In this document: in pieces, positions 24,567 through 31,961 of the stretch
Layout of the letters: every line of letters starts with the position of its first letter
How positions within the stretch are numbered: the stretch's first letter is position 1
Made by a program: the position numbers and the translations under genes
Origin: Succinatimonas hippei
Lineage (GTDB): Bacteria > Pseudomonadota > Gammaproteobacteria > Enterobacterales > Succinivibrionaceae
Assembly (NCBI GenBank): GCA_004557545.1
Contig: SFGV01000013.1
Location: 1 to 42,430, forward strand
Reading direction: 5' to 3'
Length of the DNA: 42,430 bases
The notes under the pieces: generated by a model
What the model was told of the DNA's origin: nothing
Database searches by the model: none
The model's input: only the letters and a program-made list of their open reading frames with translations

Positions 24567-26124
24567 TTGTTTCACCTGCTCTTATGATTTTTCTCGGATC
24601 GGGGGTAAGCTCGGGACCTTTCTTAACGGTCCTGACCATGAGGTAGACCATGATCACGAGGAGCACCGTGTAAATGGCCACGAAAAGACCAAGCGACAGC
24701 GCAACATCCGAGGTGCTCAGGGTTGAGGTAGCTTCGAAGGTGGGCAGTATGTCCTGAATGGCCCAGGGCTGTCTTCCGACCTCGGCCAGGAGCCATCCAG
24801 CCTCAGAGGCGATATACGGCAAGGCGATCGCGGGGACCAGGATCTTAAGATACCAGGTGCGCTTTATCAGATCCTTGGTGTACCACAGGAAGAACGCGGC
24901 GCCCGCGGCAAGCAGGCCGATAAGTCCCATAAGACCTATCATGGTGCGGAAGGAGTAGAAGCTGATCCAAACCGAAGGCACGCTTCCGCGCGCCGCGGCC
25001 TTTACCTCAGACTCGGTAGGCTGCTCAGGGTTCTGCGCGTAGCGCTTTAAGAGCATGCCGTAGCCTAAATCCTTGCGGTTGTCCTCAAAGGCCGCGCGAT
25101 CAGTCTCATCGGCGCTGCCGTTTCTTATTTTGTTTAAAGCCGCGAGAGCCACAGCGCCGTTCTTTACTCTCTGCTCGTTCTTCTGAACTATCTCAAGAAG
25201 TCCCGGAACCTGTTTGTCGATGCTGTGGGTCGCGAGAAGCCCGAAAAGCCATGGCACGTCAATTGAGAAGCGGCGCTCCATCTTTTCCTCATCGGGGATT
25301 GCGACTACCGCCCATGACGCAGGAGCCTTCTGGGTTTCGTACTCAGCTTCCATAGCCGCAAGCTTAGCCGGCTGATGGGCGGTGATCTCAAGACCGGCCT
25401 TGTCACCGGTAAGCCCGCCGGCGCCAAGCGCGCACAGGGTAAAGGTGATGCCGATGGTCATCGAGCGCTTGGCAAAATCAATGCAGCGGTTTTTGAGCAT
25501 GTACCACGCGCTGACGCCAATCACAAACATACCGCCTACGCAGTAGCCGGCGCACAGGGTATGGATGAACTTGACCTGGGCTACAGGAGAGAACACCAGT
25601 CCCCACCAGTCGGTCATCTCCATGCGCATGTGCTCAGGGGAGAACTGCGAGAATTCAGGGTACTGCATCCAGGCGTTGGCGATTAAGATCCACATCGCCG
25701 AGAGGTTTGATCCAAGCGCGGTGAGGATTGTGACCACGAGGTGGCCTTTTTTTGAGAAGCGGTTCCAGCCTGTGAAGAAGAGACCAATAAAGGTAGATTC
25801 CAGAAAGAACGCCATCAGACCTTCAAAGGCCAGCGGAGCTCCGAAGATGTCGCCAACGTAATGGGAGTAATTGGACCAGTTTGTGCCGAACTCAAACTCA
25901 AGCGTGATACCGGTAGCGACACCTAAGGCAAAGTTAATTCCGAAGATCTTTCCCCAGAATTTCACCATGTCACGGTAAACCGCGTTGCCGGATCGCACAT
26001 AACAGATCTCCATGACAACCAGAAGCCATGAAAGGCCCAGTGTCAGGGGGACAAACAGGAAATGGTAGAGCGAGGTCGCGGCAAACTGCCAGCGCGAGAG
26101 CTCAACCATGGTCTCTGAAATCAT
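24556..26124 (-). CDS. cydA: cytochrome bd ubiquinol oxidase subunit I (CydA)
   Basis: CydA carries the three haems and the quinol site. The 522-residue sequence shows the haem b595 histidine in SLYHFLFVPLTLG (His21), GINFALGVATGITLEFEFG, HYVGDIFGAPLAFEGLMAFF, QVKFIHTLCAGYCVGGMF, the long quinol loop with DLGYGMLLKRY, FRTMIGLM with the haem b558 methionine, and the GRQPW motif. The ATG at 26124 has GAGG nine bases upstream. It is the first gene of cydA-cydB-cydX-cydD-cydC and probably also of the receptor gene that follows. The length and the long Q loop match the E. coli-type enzyme. Confidence 0.97.
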   Translation of the reverse strand: MISETMVELSRWQFAATSLYHFLFVPLTLGLSWLLVVMEICYVRSGNAVYRDMVKFWGKIFGINFALGVATGITLEFEFGTNWSNYSHYVGDIFGAPLAFEGLMAFFLESTFIGLFFTGWNRFSKKGHLVVTILTALGSNLSAMWILIANAWMQYPEFSQFSPEHMRMEMTDWWGLVFSPVAQVKFIHTLCAGYCVGGMFVIGVSAWYMLKNRCIDFAKRSMTIGITFTLCALGAGGLTGDKAGLEITAHQPAKLAAMEAEYETQKAPASWAVVAIPDEEKMERRFSIDVPWLFGLLATHSIDKQVPGLLEIVQKNEQRVKNGAVALAALNKIRNGSADETDRAAFEDNRKDLGYGMLLKRYAQNPEQPTESEVKAAARGSVPSVWISFYSFRTMIGLMGLIGLLAAGAAFFLWYTKDLIKRTWYLKILVPAIALPYIASEAGWLLAEVGRQPWAIQDILPTFEATSTLSTSDVALSLGLFVAIYTVLLVIMVYLMVRTVKKGPELTPDPRKIIRAGETNAI

Positions 26125-26161
26125 CGGATTTTCCTCAAATTTATGCCATTGCTCGTATCTG

Positions 26162-26181
26162 TGTGACCATAAAAGGTCACA
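26162..26181. promoter_or_regulatory. TGTGACC/GGTCACA dyad in the cydA leader
   Basis: Seven-base arms, TGTGACC and GGTCACA, are separated by 6 bases, 38 bases upstream of the cydA start. On the minus strand this forms an RNA hairpin with loop TTTTAT, or a DNA operator. A possible -10 (TATACT on the minus strand) is at 26197-26202, so the dyad would lie in the transcribed leader. Spacing does not fit CRP or FNR sites. Confidence 0.45.
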
Positions 26182-26202
26182 GACTTAATGTATTTTAGTA
26201 TA

Positions 26203-26520
26203 GAAGCTCTTTTAATAAAGAGAATTATTATTGTTAGTATATTTTGAGTTTAAAGTTAAATATCAGAAAACTAACTCTAAAAAATAGAAAAGCCAGCAAT
26301 TTAGATTTCAGGATCTGTAATTCCTGTCACAGGAATGTTTAGACAGCCATAAGTCTTAAGAGCAGATCCATTTTCACGTAACAAGCTTAAAAGGGGACTT
26401 TGTGAGAGCGCCGTCGAAGAAATAGCTGAACTTATTGATAGAGGGTGGTAAAAGAGACTATCAGATTATTTACCAGACTTATTTACATTAAAAAAAATAT
26501 AATAAGACCACGTTGATGGA
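26203..26520. other. AT-rich divergent region without a supported gene
   Basis: Upstream DNA of cydA, very AT-rich up to about 26300. On the plus strand around 26350-26450 a short open stretch ends CESAVEEIAELIDRGW and a stop; it has no start or ribosome site and may be a remnant. I see no tRNA or strong promoter here. Confidence 0.35.
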
Positions 26521-26524
26521 AACC

Positions 26525-26555
26525 TTGACAGGGCGGTTCCAACTTCTAGCTAGAA
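26525..26555 (+). promoter_or_regulatory. TTGACA box and TTCTAGCTAGAA palindrome
   Basis: A consensus -35 hexamer TTGACA at 26525-26530 is followed at 26544-26555 by the perfect 12-bp palindrome TTCTAGCTAGAA, placed where a -10 would be; the flanks (CCAA and CTGG) extend the symmetry with mismatches. This may be an operator-promoter for the small peptide gene at 26621. The -10 match itself is poor. Confidence 0.35.
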
Positions 26556-26620
26556 CTGGTGCAAACAGATCTAGTCAGGAGCATTGAACCTGGTTTTACT
26601 ATTTGGGATAGGAGAGTTAC

Positions 26621-26692
26621 ATGAAACTCTTAATCTTAATTGTTGTGGTTCTTTGCTTACTGACATGGTCATCACCCGGTTTGGTAAGCTGA
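26621..26692 (+). CDS. 23-residue hydrophobic peptide
   Basis: The frame MKLLILIVVVLCLLTWSSPG plus three residues has one membrane-spanning segment with a single N-terminal lysine. A strong ribosome site, AGGAG at 26610-26614, lies six bases upstream, and a GC-rich hairpin (26703-26732) follows directly. Its composition is that of small membrane peptides, including type I toxin peptides and small respiratory subunits. It lies divergent to the cyd operon. No homology can be claimed; the case rests on start site, length, hydrophobicity and flanking signals. Confidence 0.45.
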   Translation: MKLLILIVVVLCLLTWSSPGLVS

Positions 26693-26702
26693 AACCGCTA
26701 CA

Positions 26703-26732
26703 GAGGGTGCACGGCGCAAGCCTTGCGCCCTC
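26703..26732 (+). terminator. GC-rich hairpin after the small peptide gene
   Basis: GAGGGTGC (26703-26710) pairs with GCGCCCTC (26725-26732); an alternative inner stem GGCGCA/TGCGCC is possible. Only a short TTTATT follows, so it is a weak terminator or an RNA-stabilising stem. Confidence 0.4.
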
Positions 26733-26818
26733 ACCATTTATTGTAGTTACTCAAAACCGTTTTTCAAGGACACGGAAAAGTGTGACTATTTGTTAGAGCG
26801 ATTTGAGAGAGACTGAAG

Positions 26819-27046
26819 TTGCGTTCTGACGATATATATGTTCTCATGAAGAAACATCTTTATGGCATGTTCTGGGATCATGAGCGTTTCAAAAAGATTG
26901 CGTCACCAGGGTCAACGTCCGCGCGGACAGATATAAATGAACTCATGTCACTTTTTGGAAAAATGGCAAAGAATCTGTCAGATCAGCTTGAAATGAATTG
27001 TGAAGAACAGTCTTCCCTGACCAGTGGAAGAGGAAAAAGCAGGTAG
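26819..27046 (+). CDS. small hypothetical protein (75 residues), uncertain
   Basis: A TTG-initiated frame (ATG possible at codon 10) codes for a polar peptide with a helix-prone middle, DINELMSLFGKMAKNLSDQ. No ribosome site is convincing, no family is recognised, and it could be a chance frame or a remnant. It precedes the exbB-like gene by about 150 bases. Confidence 0.2.
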   Translation: MRSDDIYVLMKKHLYGMFWDHERFKKIASPGSTSARTDINELMSLFGKMAKNLSDQLEMNCEEQSSLTSGRGKSR

Positions 27047-27197
27047 AAAAGCTTTCATCAACAAGCGGTTCGTTACCTGGATTCTCTGCCCGTATCTCAC
27101 AAAGAGAGTCCATACTTTCTTCGGCTCTGATAACAGTCTTGAGCGCGCGTGACAAAACTCATAAACTTCAAAGACAATAATTTTAAGTGAGGTGACG

Positions 27198-27710
27198 ATG
27201 CTCAGCGTTTATCAGATGGGCGGCTGGTGCGGCCTTGTCATAGTAATTCTCAGCTTTATGGGAATTTACGCCGCGGTGCGCGGACTGGTGTTGTCGGAGC
27301 TCTTTAAAAAGCGGCTTGTCTCTGACACCTCATGGGGCAGTCTTATTGAAAAAAAGGTGCTCTCCGCGCGCTCTGAAGACAGACAGATGGTGCTCTCGGC
27401 TTTGATGCGATCGGAGTTCTCCGGGATCTACTCATCATCTTATTTTCTAAAGCTGTGCGCCGCGGTAGGGCCGCTCGCCGGGCTTCTTGGCACCGTGCTT
27501 GGCATGGTCGAGGTGTTCTCATCAATCTCAGACGGATCTAACGTAAACCCTGCGCTTCTGGCAGGTGGGATATGGAAGGCGCTCATAACCACGGTCATGG
27601 GATTGTGTCTTGCCATTCCATCTATGATTGTCGCCTGGTTTTTACAAGCGCGCTTAAGACTTCTGAGAACCACGCTAATGCTTAAGATCTGCAATCTGGC
27701 CAAGCTCTGA
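27198..27710 (+). CDS. exbB: MotA/TolQ/ExbB proton-channel family protein (ExbB-like)
   Basis: From the ATG at 27198 (GAGG five bases upstream) the protein has 170 residues with three membrane helices (about 5-25, 88-110 and 128-150). The conserved core PLAGLLGTVLGMVEVFSSIS followed by AGGIWKALITTVMGLCLAIP is diagnostic for the family. It is shorter than TolQ and has the compact form of small ExbB proteins. exbD-tonB at 16402-17806 lack an adjacent exbB, so this gene may supply it from about 10 kb away. A second, full-length TolQ is present at 30501. Confidence 0.85.
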   Translation: MLSVYQMGGWCGLVIVILSFMGIYAAVRGLVLSELFKKRLVSDTSWGSLIEKKVLSARSEDRQMVLSALMRSEFSGIYSSSYFLKLCAAVGPLAGLLGTVLGMVEVFSSISDGSNVNPALLAGGIWKALITTVMGLCLAIPSMIVAWFLQARLRLLRTTLMLKICNLAKL

Positions 27711-27792
27711 CAGGGCGCTGATTTCGCCTTTTTTGAAAATTCAAAAGAATATAAAATATCAGCATATTTAGAGACAGCGAGGCGTCAGACCT

Positions 27793-28326
27793 TTGAGAGT
27801 TATAGGCATTGATCCCGGATCCAGAGTTACAGGCTACGGGATCATCGATTACCAGAACGGCAGCGTAAGCTACTGCGGCTCGGGATGCATCAGGACCGGG
27901 GAGGGTCCTATTGCTCCAAGGCTTAAGGTGATTTACGGGGGAGTAAGCGAGCTTGTCTCTCAGTTCTCTCCCGTCTGTATGGCAATTGAAGAAACCTTTC
28001 TCTCAAAAAACGTTCAGTCAACGGTTAAGCTCTCGGAGGCCAGAGCCAGCGCCATGGTGGCCGGAGCCAACCTCGGACTTGAGGTTTTTGAATACACGCC
28101 GCAGCAGATAAAACAGTCGGTAGTAGGCTATGGCTGGGCTGATAAGGAGCAGGTGCAGTACATGGTAAAGACCATACTGCGTTTAAATGGTCAGCCGCAG
28201 GCGGACGCGGCCGACGCGCTGGCCTGTGCCATCTGCCATGCCTTTACCTATACCGTAACCTCAAGAATGGGACAGAATGTGGCCGAACGCTACTCAGTCC
28301 ATGGCAGACTTCGCGGCAAGGCATGA
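27793..28326 (+). CDS. ruvC: Holliday junction resolvase RuvC
   Basis: RuvC cuts Holliday junctions moved by RuvAB. The 177-residue protein has all four catalytic acids at the same positions as in E. coli: Asp7 (IGIDPGS), Glu66 (AIEETF), Asp138 and Asp141 (QADAADALA). The start is TTG at 27793, fixed by the family N-terminus MRVIGIDPG; a GAGG lies about 11 bases upstream. ruvA follows after 16 bases. Confidence 0.96.
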   Translation: MRVIGIDPGSRVTGYGIIDYQNGSVSYCGSGCIRTGEGPIAPRLKVIYGGVSELVSQFSPVCMAIEETFLSKNVQSTVKLSEARASAMVAGANLGLEVFEYTPQQIKQSVVGYGWADKEQVQYMVKTILRLNGQPQADAADALACAICHAFTYTVTSRMGQNVAERYSVHGRLRGKA

Positions 28327-28342
28327 TTTTTAGAGGATATTT

Positions 28343-28945
28343 ATGATAGGCAGCCTTAGGGGAAAAGTTCTGAGAATAGACGGAACCACCGCGCTTATTG
28401 AGGCGGGCGGGGTAGGCTATGAGGTTGAGATGCCAGTATCGTCATTGCAGCAGGTAAGCGCGAAGAAGGACGCTGAGGTATTCGTGTACATCCATCACAG
28501 CGTGCGCGAGGACGCGCATGTGCTCTATGGCTTCTCGGACTATGACTCAAGGAGCATCTTCCGCACCCTGATAAAGGTAAACGGTATCGGTCCCCGCAGC
28601 GCCCTTGCCGCGCTCTCAACCTTTGACGCCTCATCTCTCGCGTCAGCAGTCGCCGAAGGCAGAACCTCGGCGCTCTGCCAGATCCCGGGGATAGGCAAGA
28701 AGACCGCTGAGCGCATCATTGTCGAGCTTAAGGACAAGCTGGCCAAATTTGGCAGCTCGGACCTAAACAGCGGCGATCTCAGACAGGGTGAGGCCTTTGA
28801 TGAGGCGGTTGAGGCCATGGTAAGCCTTGGCTATAAGGAAAGCCTTGCCATCGAGTATTGCAAGGCCGCGTACAAGAGCGGCATGAGCGTTGAGGATACC
28901 TTAAAGTCCGCTCTGGCGCTTGTGACTAAAAACCGGGGGCGCTGA
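28343..28945 (+). CDS. ruvA: Holliday junction branch migration protein RuvA
   Basis: RuvA binds the four-way junction as a tetramer and recruits RuvB. The 200-residue protein begins MIGSLRGKVLRIDGTTALIE, has two helix-hairpin-helix motifs (VNGIGPRSALAALS near 78-91 and IPGIGKKTAERIIVELKDKL near 113-132), and ends in a small RuvB-contact domain (DEAVEAMVSLGYKE). AGAGGA precedes the ATG. It sits between ruvC and ruvB with gaps of 16 and 3 bases. Confidence 0.97.
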   Translation: MIGSLRGKVLRIDGTTALIEAGGVGYEVEMPVSSLQQVSAKKDAEVFVYIHHSVREDAHVLYGFSDYDSRSIFRTLIKVNGIGPRSALAALSTFDASSLASAVAEGRTSALCQIPGIGKKTAERIIVELKDKLAKFGSSDLNSGDLRQGEAFDEAVEAMVSLGYKESLAIEYCKAAYKSGMSVEDTLKSALALVTKNRGR

Positions 28946-28948
28946 TAA

Positions 28949-30046
28949 ATGGTTAAGAACGCAGGAATAGTCGCCGACAGCCTGAGCGCGGGCTCTGACG
29001 TAAGACCTGAGAAAACTCCCGACGAGCTCGCTCAGGAGGCGCTGGGTCTTTCGGAGGACAGGGCGTTAAGACCTCAGAGGCTTGAGGATTATATAGGCCA
29101 GCAGGAGGTCGTCTCCCAGCTTGAGGTATATCTCAAGGCCGCCAAACAGCGCGATGAGGCGCTGGATCACGTGTTGATCTTCGGACCTCCGGGACTTGGC
29201 AAGACCACGCTTTCCAACATCATTGCCAACGAACTTGGGGTGAGCATCAGCCAGACCTCAGGACCGGCGCTTGAGAAGAAGGGTGACGCCGCGGCGCTAT
29301 TAACCAATTTGCAACCGCGCTCGGTGATCTTTATCGATGAGATCCACCGTCTAAGCCCGGTGATTGAGGAGTTCCTGTACCCAGCGATGGAGGATTACCG
29401 GGTCGACATCATGACAGGTGAGGGTCCATCCGCGCGTTCCATCAAGATAAACCTAAACCAGTTTACCTTAATAGGTGCCACCACCCGGGCGGGAACCCTG
29501 ACCTCGCCTCTGCGCGCGCGTTTTGGGATCATATTGCAGCTCAAATTCTACAAGCCAGAGGATCTTGAGACCATCATCAATGTCAGCGCCAGCAAGCTCA
29601 AGATCCCTATTGAGCAGAGCGGCGCGCGCGAGCTCGCAAGACGCTCCCGCGGAACCCCCAGAATAGCCAACCGTCTTTTAAAGCGCGTTCGCGATTACGC
29701 TCAGGTGCGCGGCAACGGCAGAATAGATTTGGATACGGCGCGTCAGGCTCTTTCAATGCTGGGAATTGACGAGGACGGCTTTGATGATTTTGACCGCGAG
29801 TACCTGCGCACCATACTCTTTGATTTCGGCGGCGGCCCCGTTGGAATAGAGAGTCTGGCCGCCTCGCTTGGCCATGACAGGGACACGCTTGAGAACGTGG
29901 TCGAGCCTTATATCATCCAGCAGGGCTTCGTGCAGCGCACCCGCACCGGCAGGGTCGCCGGAAGAAAGGCCTACGAGAAATTCAATTTAAAGCCTCCATT
30001 CGCTTTAAACGAGGCTACGGATGAGGATCCTTCAGATGGAAAGTGA
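28949..30046 (+). CDS. ruvB: Holliday junction branch migration ATPase RuvB
   Basis: RuvB is the AAA+ motor of branch migration. The 365-residue protein has Walker A GPPGLGKTTL at 79-88, Walker B VIFIDEIHRL, the sensor LIGATTRAGTL and arginine-finger-region SPLRARFGI, and a C-terminal winged helix ending RTRTGRVAGRKAYEKF. The N-terminus is about 15-20 residues longer than usual and the C-terminus carries an acidic tail. Its last 11 codons overlap the ybgC gene. Confidence 0.97.
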   Translation: MVKNAGIVADSLSAGSDVRPEKTPDELAQEALGLSEDRALRPQRLEDYIGQQEVVSQLEVYLKAAKQRDEALDHVLIFGPPGLGKTTLSNIIANELGVSISQTSGPALEKKGDAAALLTNLQPRSVIFIDEIHRLSPVIEEFLYPAMEDYRVDIMTGEGPSARSIKINLNQFTLIGATTRAGTLTSPLRARFGIILQLKFYKPEDLETIINVSASKLKIPIEQSGARELARRSRGTPRIANRLLKRVRDYAQVRGNGRIDLDTARQALSMLGIDEDGFDDFDREYLRTILFDFGGGPVGIESLAASLGHDRDTLENVVEPYIIQQGFVQRTRTGRVAGRKAYEKFNLKPPFALNEATDEDPSDGK

Positions 30047-30500
30047 GGCAAAAAACTCAGGCTACAAGCCCTGGAGCTTTGACGAGCGGGTTTATTTTGA
30101 GGATACCGACTGCGGCGGTATAGTCTATTACGCGAACTACCTCAAGTTCTGCGAGCGCGCCAGAACCGAGTGGCTGCGCTCAAGCGGCGTGAGCCAGCAG
30201 GATATGCTTGAAAAGGGCGAAGGCTTTGTAGTAACGCGCATCGCGGGACATTACAGGGCAAGCGCCAGACTTGATGATCTCATCACCGTCACCTGCGTCC
30301 CTGTCAGATTGCGGGGCGTGAGCCTTAATATCGCCCAGCGGATATATAATCAGCGCGGTGAAACTCTCTTTGAGTTCGAATGCCGCTTAGCCTTCATGGA
30401 CATGAAGGCTATAAAGCCCAAGGCCATACCGCCTTTGATGCAGGCATATATAAAACAATGGATCCCAAGCGATCCTGAAAAGTTCGGAGCCATAATTTAA
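30036..30500 (+). CDS. ybgC: YbgC-type acyl-CoA thioesterase of the Tol-Pal region
   Basis: Hotdog-fold thioesterase linked to phospholipid metabolism and usually the first gene of the tol-pal operon. The protein (154 residues from the ATG at 30036) shows RVYFEDTDCGGIVYYANYLK with the conserved Asp-containing active-site motif, and KFCERARTEWLR. AGGA eight bases upstream favours 30036 over the ATG at 30021. It overlaps the ruvB end by 11 bases and is followed directly by tolQ, whose ATG begins right after its stop. Confidence 0.93.
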   Translation: MESEAKNSGYKPWSFDERVYFEDTDCGGIVYYANYLKFCERARTEWLRSSGVSQQDMLEKGEGFVVTRIAGHYRASARLDDLITVTCVPVRLRGVSLNIAQRIYNQRGETLFEFECRLAFMDMKAIKPKAIPPLMQAYIKQWIPSDPEKFGAII

Positions 30501-31508
30501 ATGCAAAACGGACAGCTTTCCTTTACCGAGCTCATCCTCAATGCCAGTATTCTGGTACAGCTGGTGATGTTCTTCCTCCTCTCGCTGTCGGTGATCTCCT
30601 GGACAATCATTATCCAGCGCTCAAGCGCCTACAAGCAGGGCAGGATCCGCGCCGATGAGTTTGAGGATCGTTTCTGGTCTGGCATCGACCTTAACAACCT
30701 CTATCAGGACTGCGTCAAACGCCAGCAGGAGCTGCAGGGGCTTGAGGTCATTTACACCGCGGGCTTTAAGGAATTCGTAAGGCTTGTAAACTCAGGGCCT
30801 GCCGATCAGGAAGTCGTGATGGACGGTACCTACAGGCAGATGAAGGTAGCCGAGTCGCGCGAGGTTGAGAGTCTTGAGAACCATCTGGCGACCCTCGCGA
30901 CCGTAGGTTCCATCAGCCCGTACATCGGACTTTTTGGTACCGTATGGGGCATCATGCACGCCTTCGTCGCTCTGGCCGCGGTTAAAAACGCCACACTTTC
31001 AATGGTGGCGCCTCCTATCGCCGAGGCTCTGATAGCTACCGCCATGGGTCTTTTCGCGGCAATTCCGGCTGTCATGTTCTATAACCATTTCGTCTCAAAG
31101 TGCGAGGCGCTTGAGAACCGCTATGACAACTTCATGGATGAGTTCGCAACTATTTTAAACCGCCGTCTGGTTACTGTAAGGTCACAGCTTAAGCGTGAGC
31201 AGGAGCACAGGGAGCAGGAGGAGCAGATGCACGGCAGAACCGCGAATGCCCAGTACCGCCCTGGCGAGAGCTATGACTACCAGTCACACCGCGATGAGAT
31301 AACCCGCGGCTACGCCCAGCCCCAGAGACCCATGTATCAGACCCCGGGAGCCCAGAGCTACCGTCCGTCGCCAGCGCCAGGCGCGCCAAGACAGCAGGCC
31401 TTTGACCCAAGAGCCGCGCAGCGTGATGCTCCGCATTACATCACTCCCGGCGCTGAGGGCGCGCGTCATCAGAGCGGTAATGGCGAGTTCGGAAGGGAGC
31501 AGCACTGA
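30501..31508 (+). CDS. tolQ: Tol-Pal proton-channel protein TolQ with a long C-terminal extension
   Basis: TolQ forms the proton-driven motor with TolR that powers TolA during envelope constriction. Residues 1 to about 230 are a normal TolQ: three helices, SISPYIGLFGTVWGIMHAF near 134-152 and VAPPIAEALIATAMGLFAAI. The following 100 or so residues are an unusual polar, Gln/Arg/Pro/Tyr-rich tail (for example PQRPMYQTPGAQSYRPSPAP), probably disordered and cytoplasmic; TolQ is normally about 230 residues. The tolR ATG overlaps its stop by one base, so the tail is not a frameshift read-through of a separate gene. Confidence 0.93.
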   Translation: MQNGQLSFTELILNASILVQLVMFFLLSLSVISWTIIIQRSSAYKQGRIRADEFEDRFWSGIDLNNLYQDCVKRQQELQGLEVIYTAGFKEFVRLVNSGPADQEVVMDGTYRQMKVAESREVESLENHLATLATVGSISPYIGLFGTVWGIMHAFVALAAVKNATLSMVAPPIAEALIATAMGLFAAIPAVMFYNHFVSKCEALENRYDNFMDEFATILNRRLVTVRSQLKREQEHREQEEQMHGRTANAQYRPGESYDYQSHRDEITRGYAQPQRPMYQTPGAQSYRPSPAPGAPRQQAFDPRAAQRDAPHYITPGAEGARHQSGNGEFGREQH

Positions 31509-31954
31509 TGAAGATGGCCGGCAGAAGGCGCAGATCTCATCCTGTGGCTGAGATCAACGTTGTTCCGTATATTGACGTTATGCTGGTGCTGCTCGTGATC
31601 TTTATCGCGACGGCGCCTGTGGTAATGCAGGGCGTAACCGTGGATCTTCCTCAGGCTCAGAGCGAGACGATGAGCGAGGATCAGCAGACCCCGATCATAG
31701 CTACCGTGGACAGCACCGGACAGTACTACGTGAGCTTTGATACCACCATGGAAAAGATGCAGGATCTTGACGCGCTTACTGCTTATGTCCAGGCGGAGCT
31801 GACTAAGGATCAGACCAGGCCGGTCGTGGTGCAGGGGGACGCGCATGTCGATTACAACAGTGTCATCCAGCTTATGAACGCGCTTAAGCAGGCAGGGGTC
31901 AAGAGCGTTGGTCTTGTAACCGAGCCTATAGATTCAGCGTCTTCAGGCAAGTGA
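31508..31954 (+). CDS. tolR: Tol-Pal proton-channel protein TolR
   Basis: The 148-residue protein has a basic N-terminus (KMAGRRRRSHPVAEINVVPY), one membrane helix with the proton-path Asp in YIDVMLVLLVIFIATAPVV, and the periplasmic domain with VTVDLPQAQSE and a conserved C-terminal YNSVIQLMNALKQAGVKSVG. It pairs with TolQ. The start overlaps the tolQ stop by one base; tolA follows 7 bases later. Confidence 0.95.
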   Translation: MKMAGRRRRSHPVAEINVVPYIDVMLVLLVIFIATAPVVMQGVTVDLPQAQSETMSEDQQTPIIATVDSTGQYYVSFDTTMEKMQDLDALTAYVQAELTKDQTRPVVVQGDAHVDYNSVIQLMNALKQAGVKSVGLVTEPIDSASSGK

Positions 31955-31961
31955 GGATCAT

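Noticed and set aside
26162..26181. CRP or FNR site before cydA
   Set aside because: TGTGA and TCACA are 10 bases apart, not 6, and TTGAT/ATCAA is absent.
26350..26450. Gene ending in CESAVEEIAELIDRGW
   Set aside because: Only about 30 codons are open and no start is present; a remnant at best.
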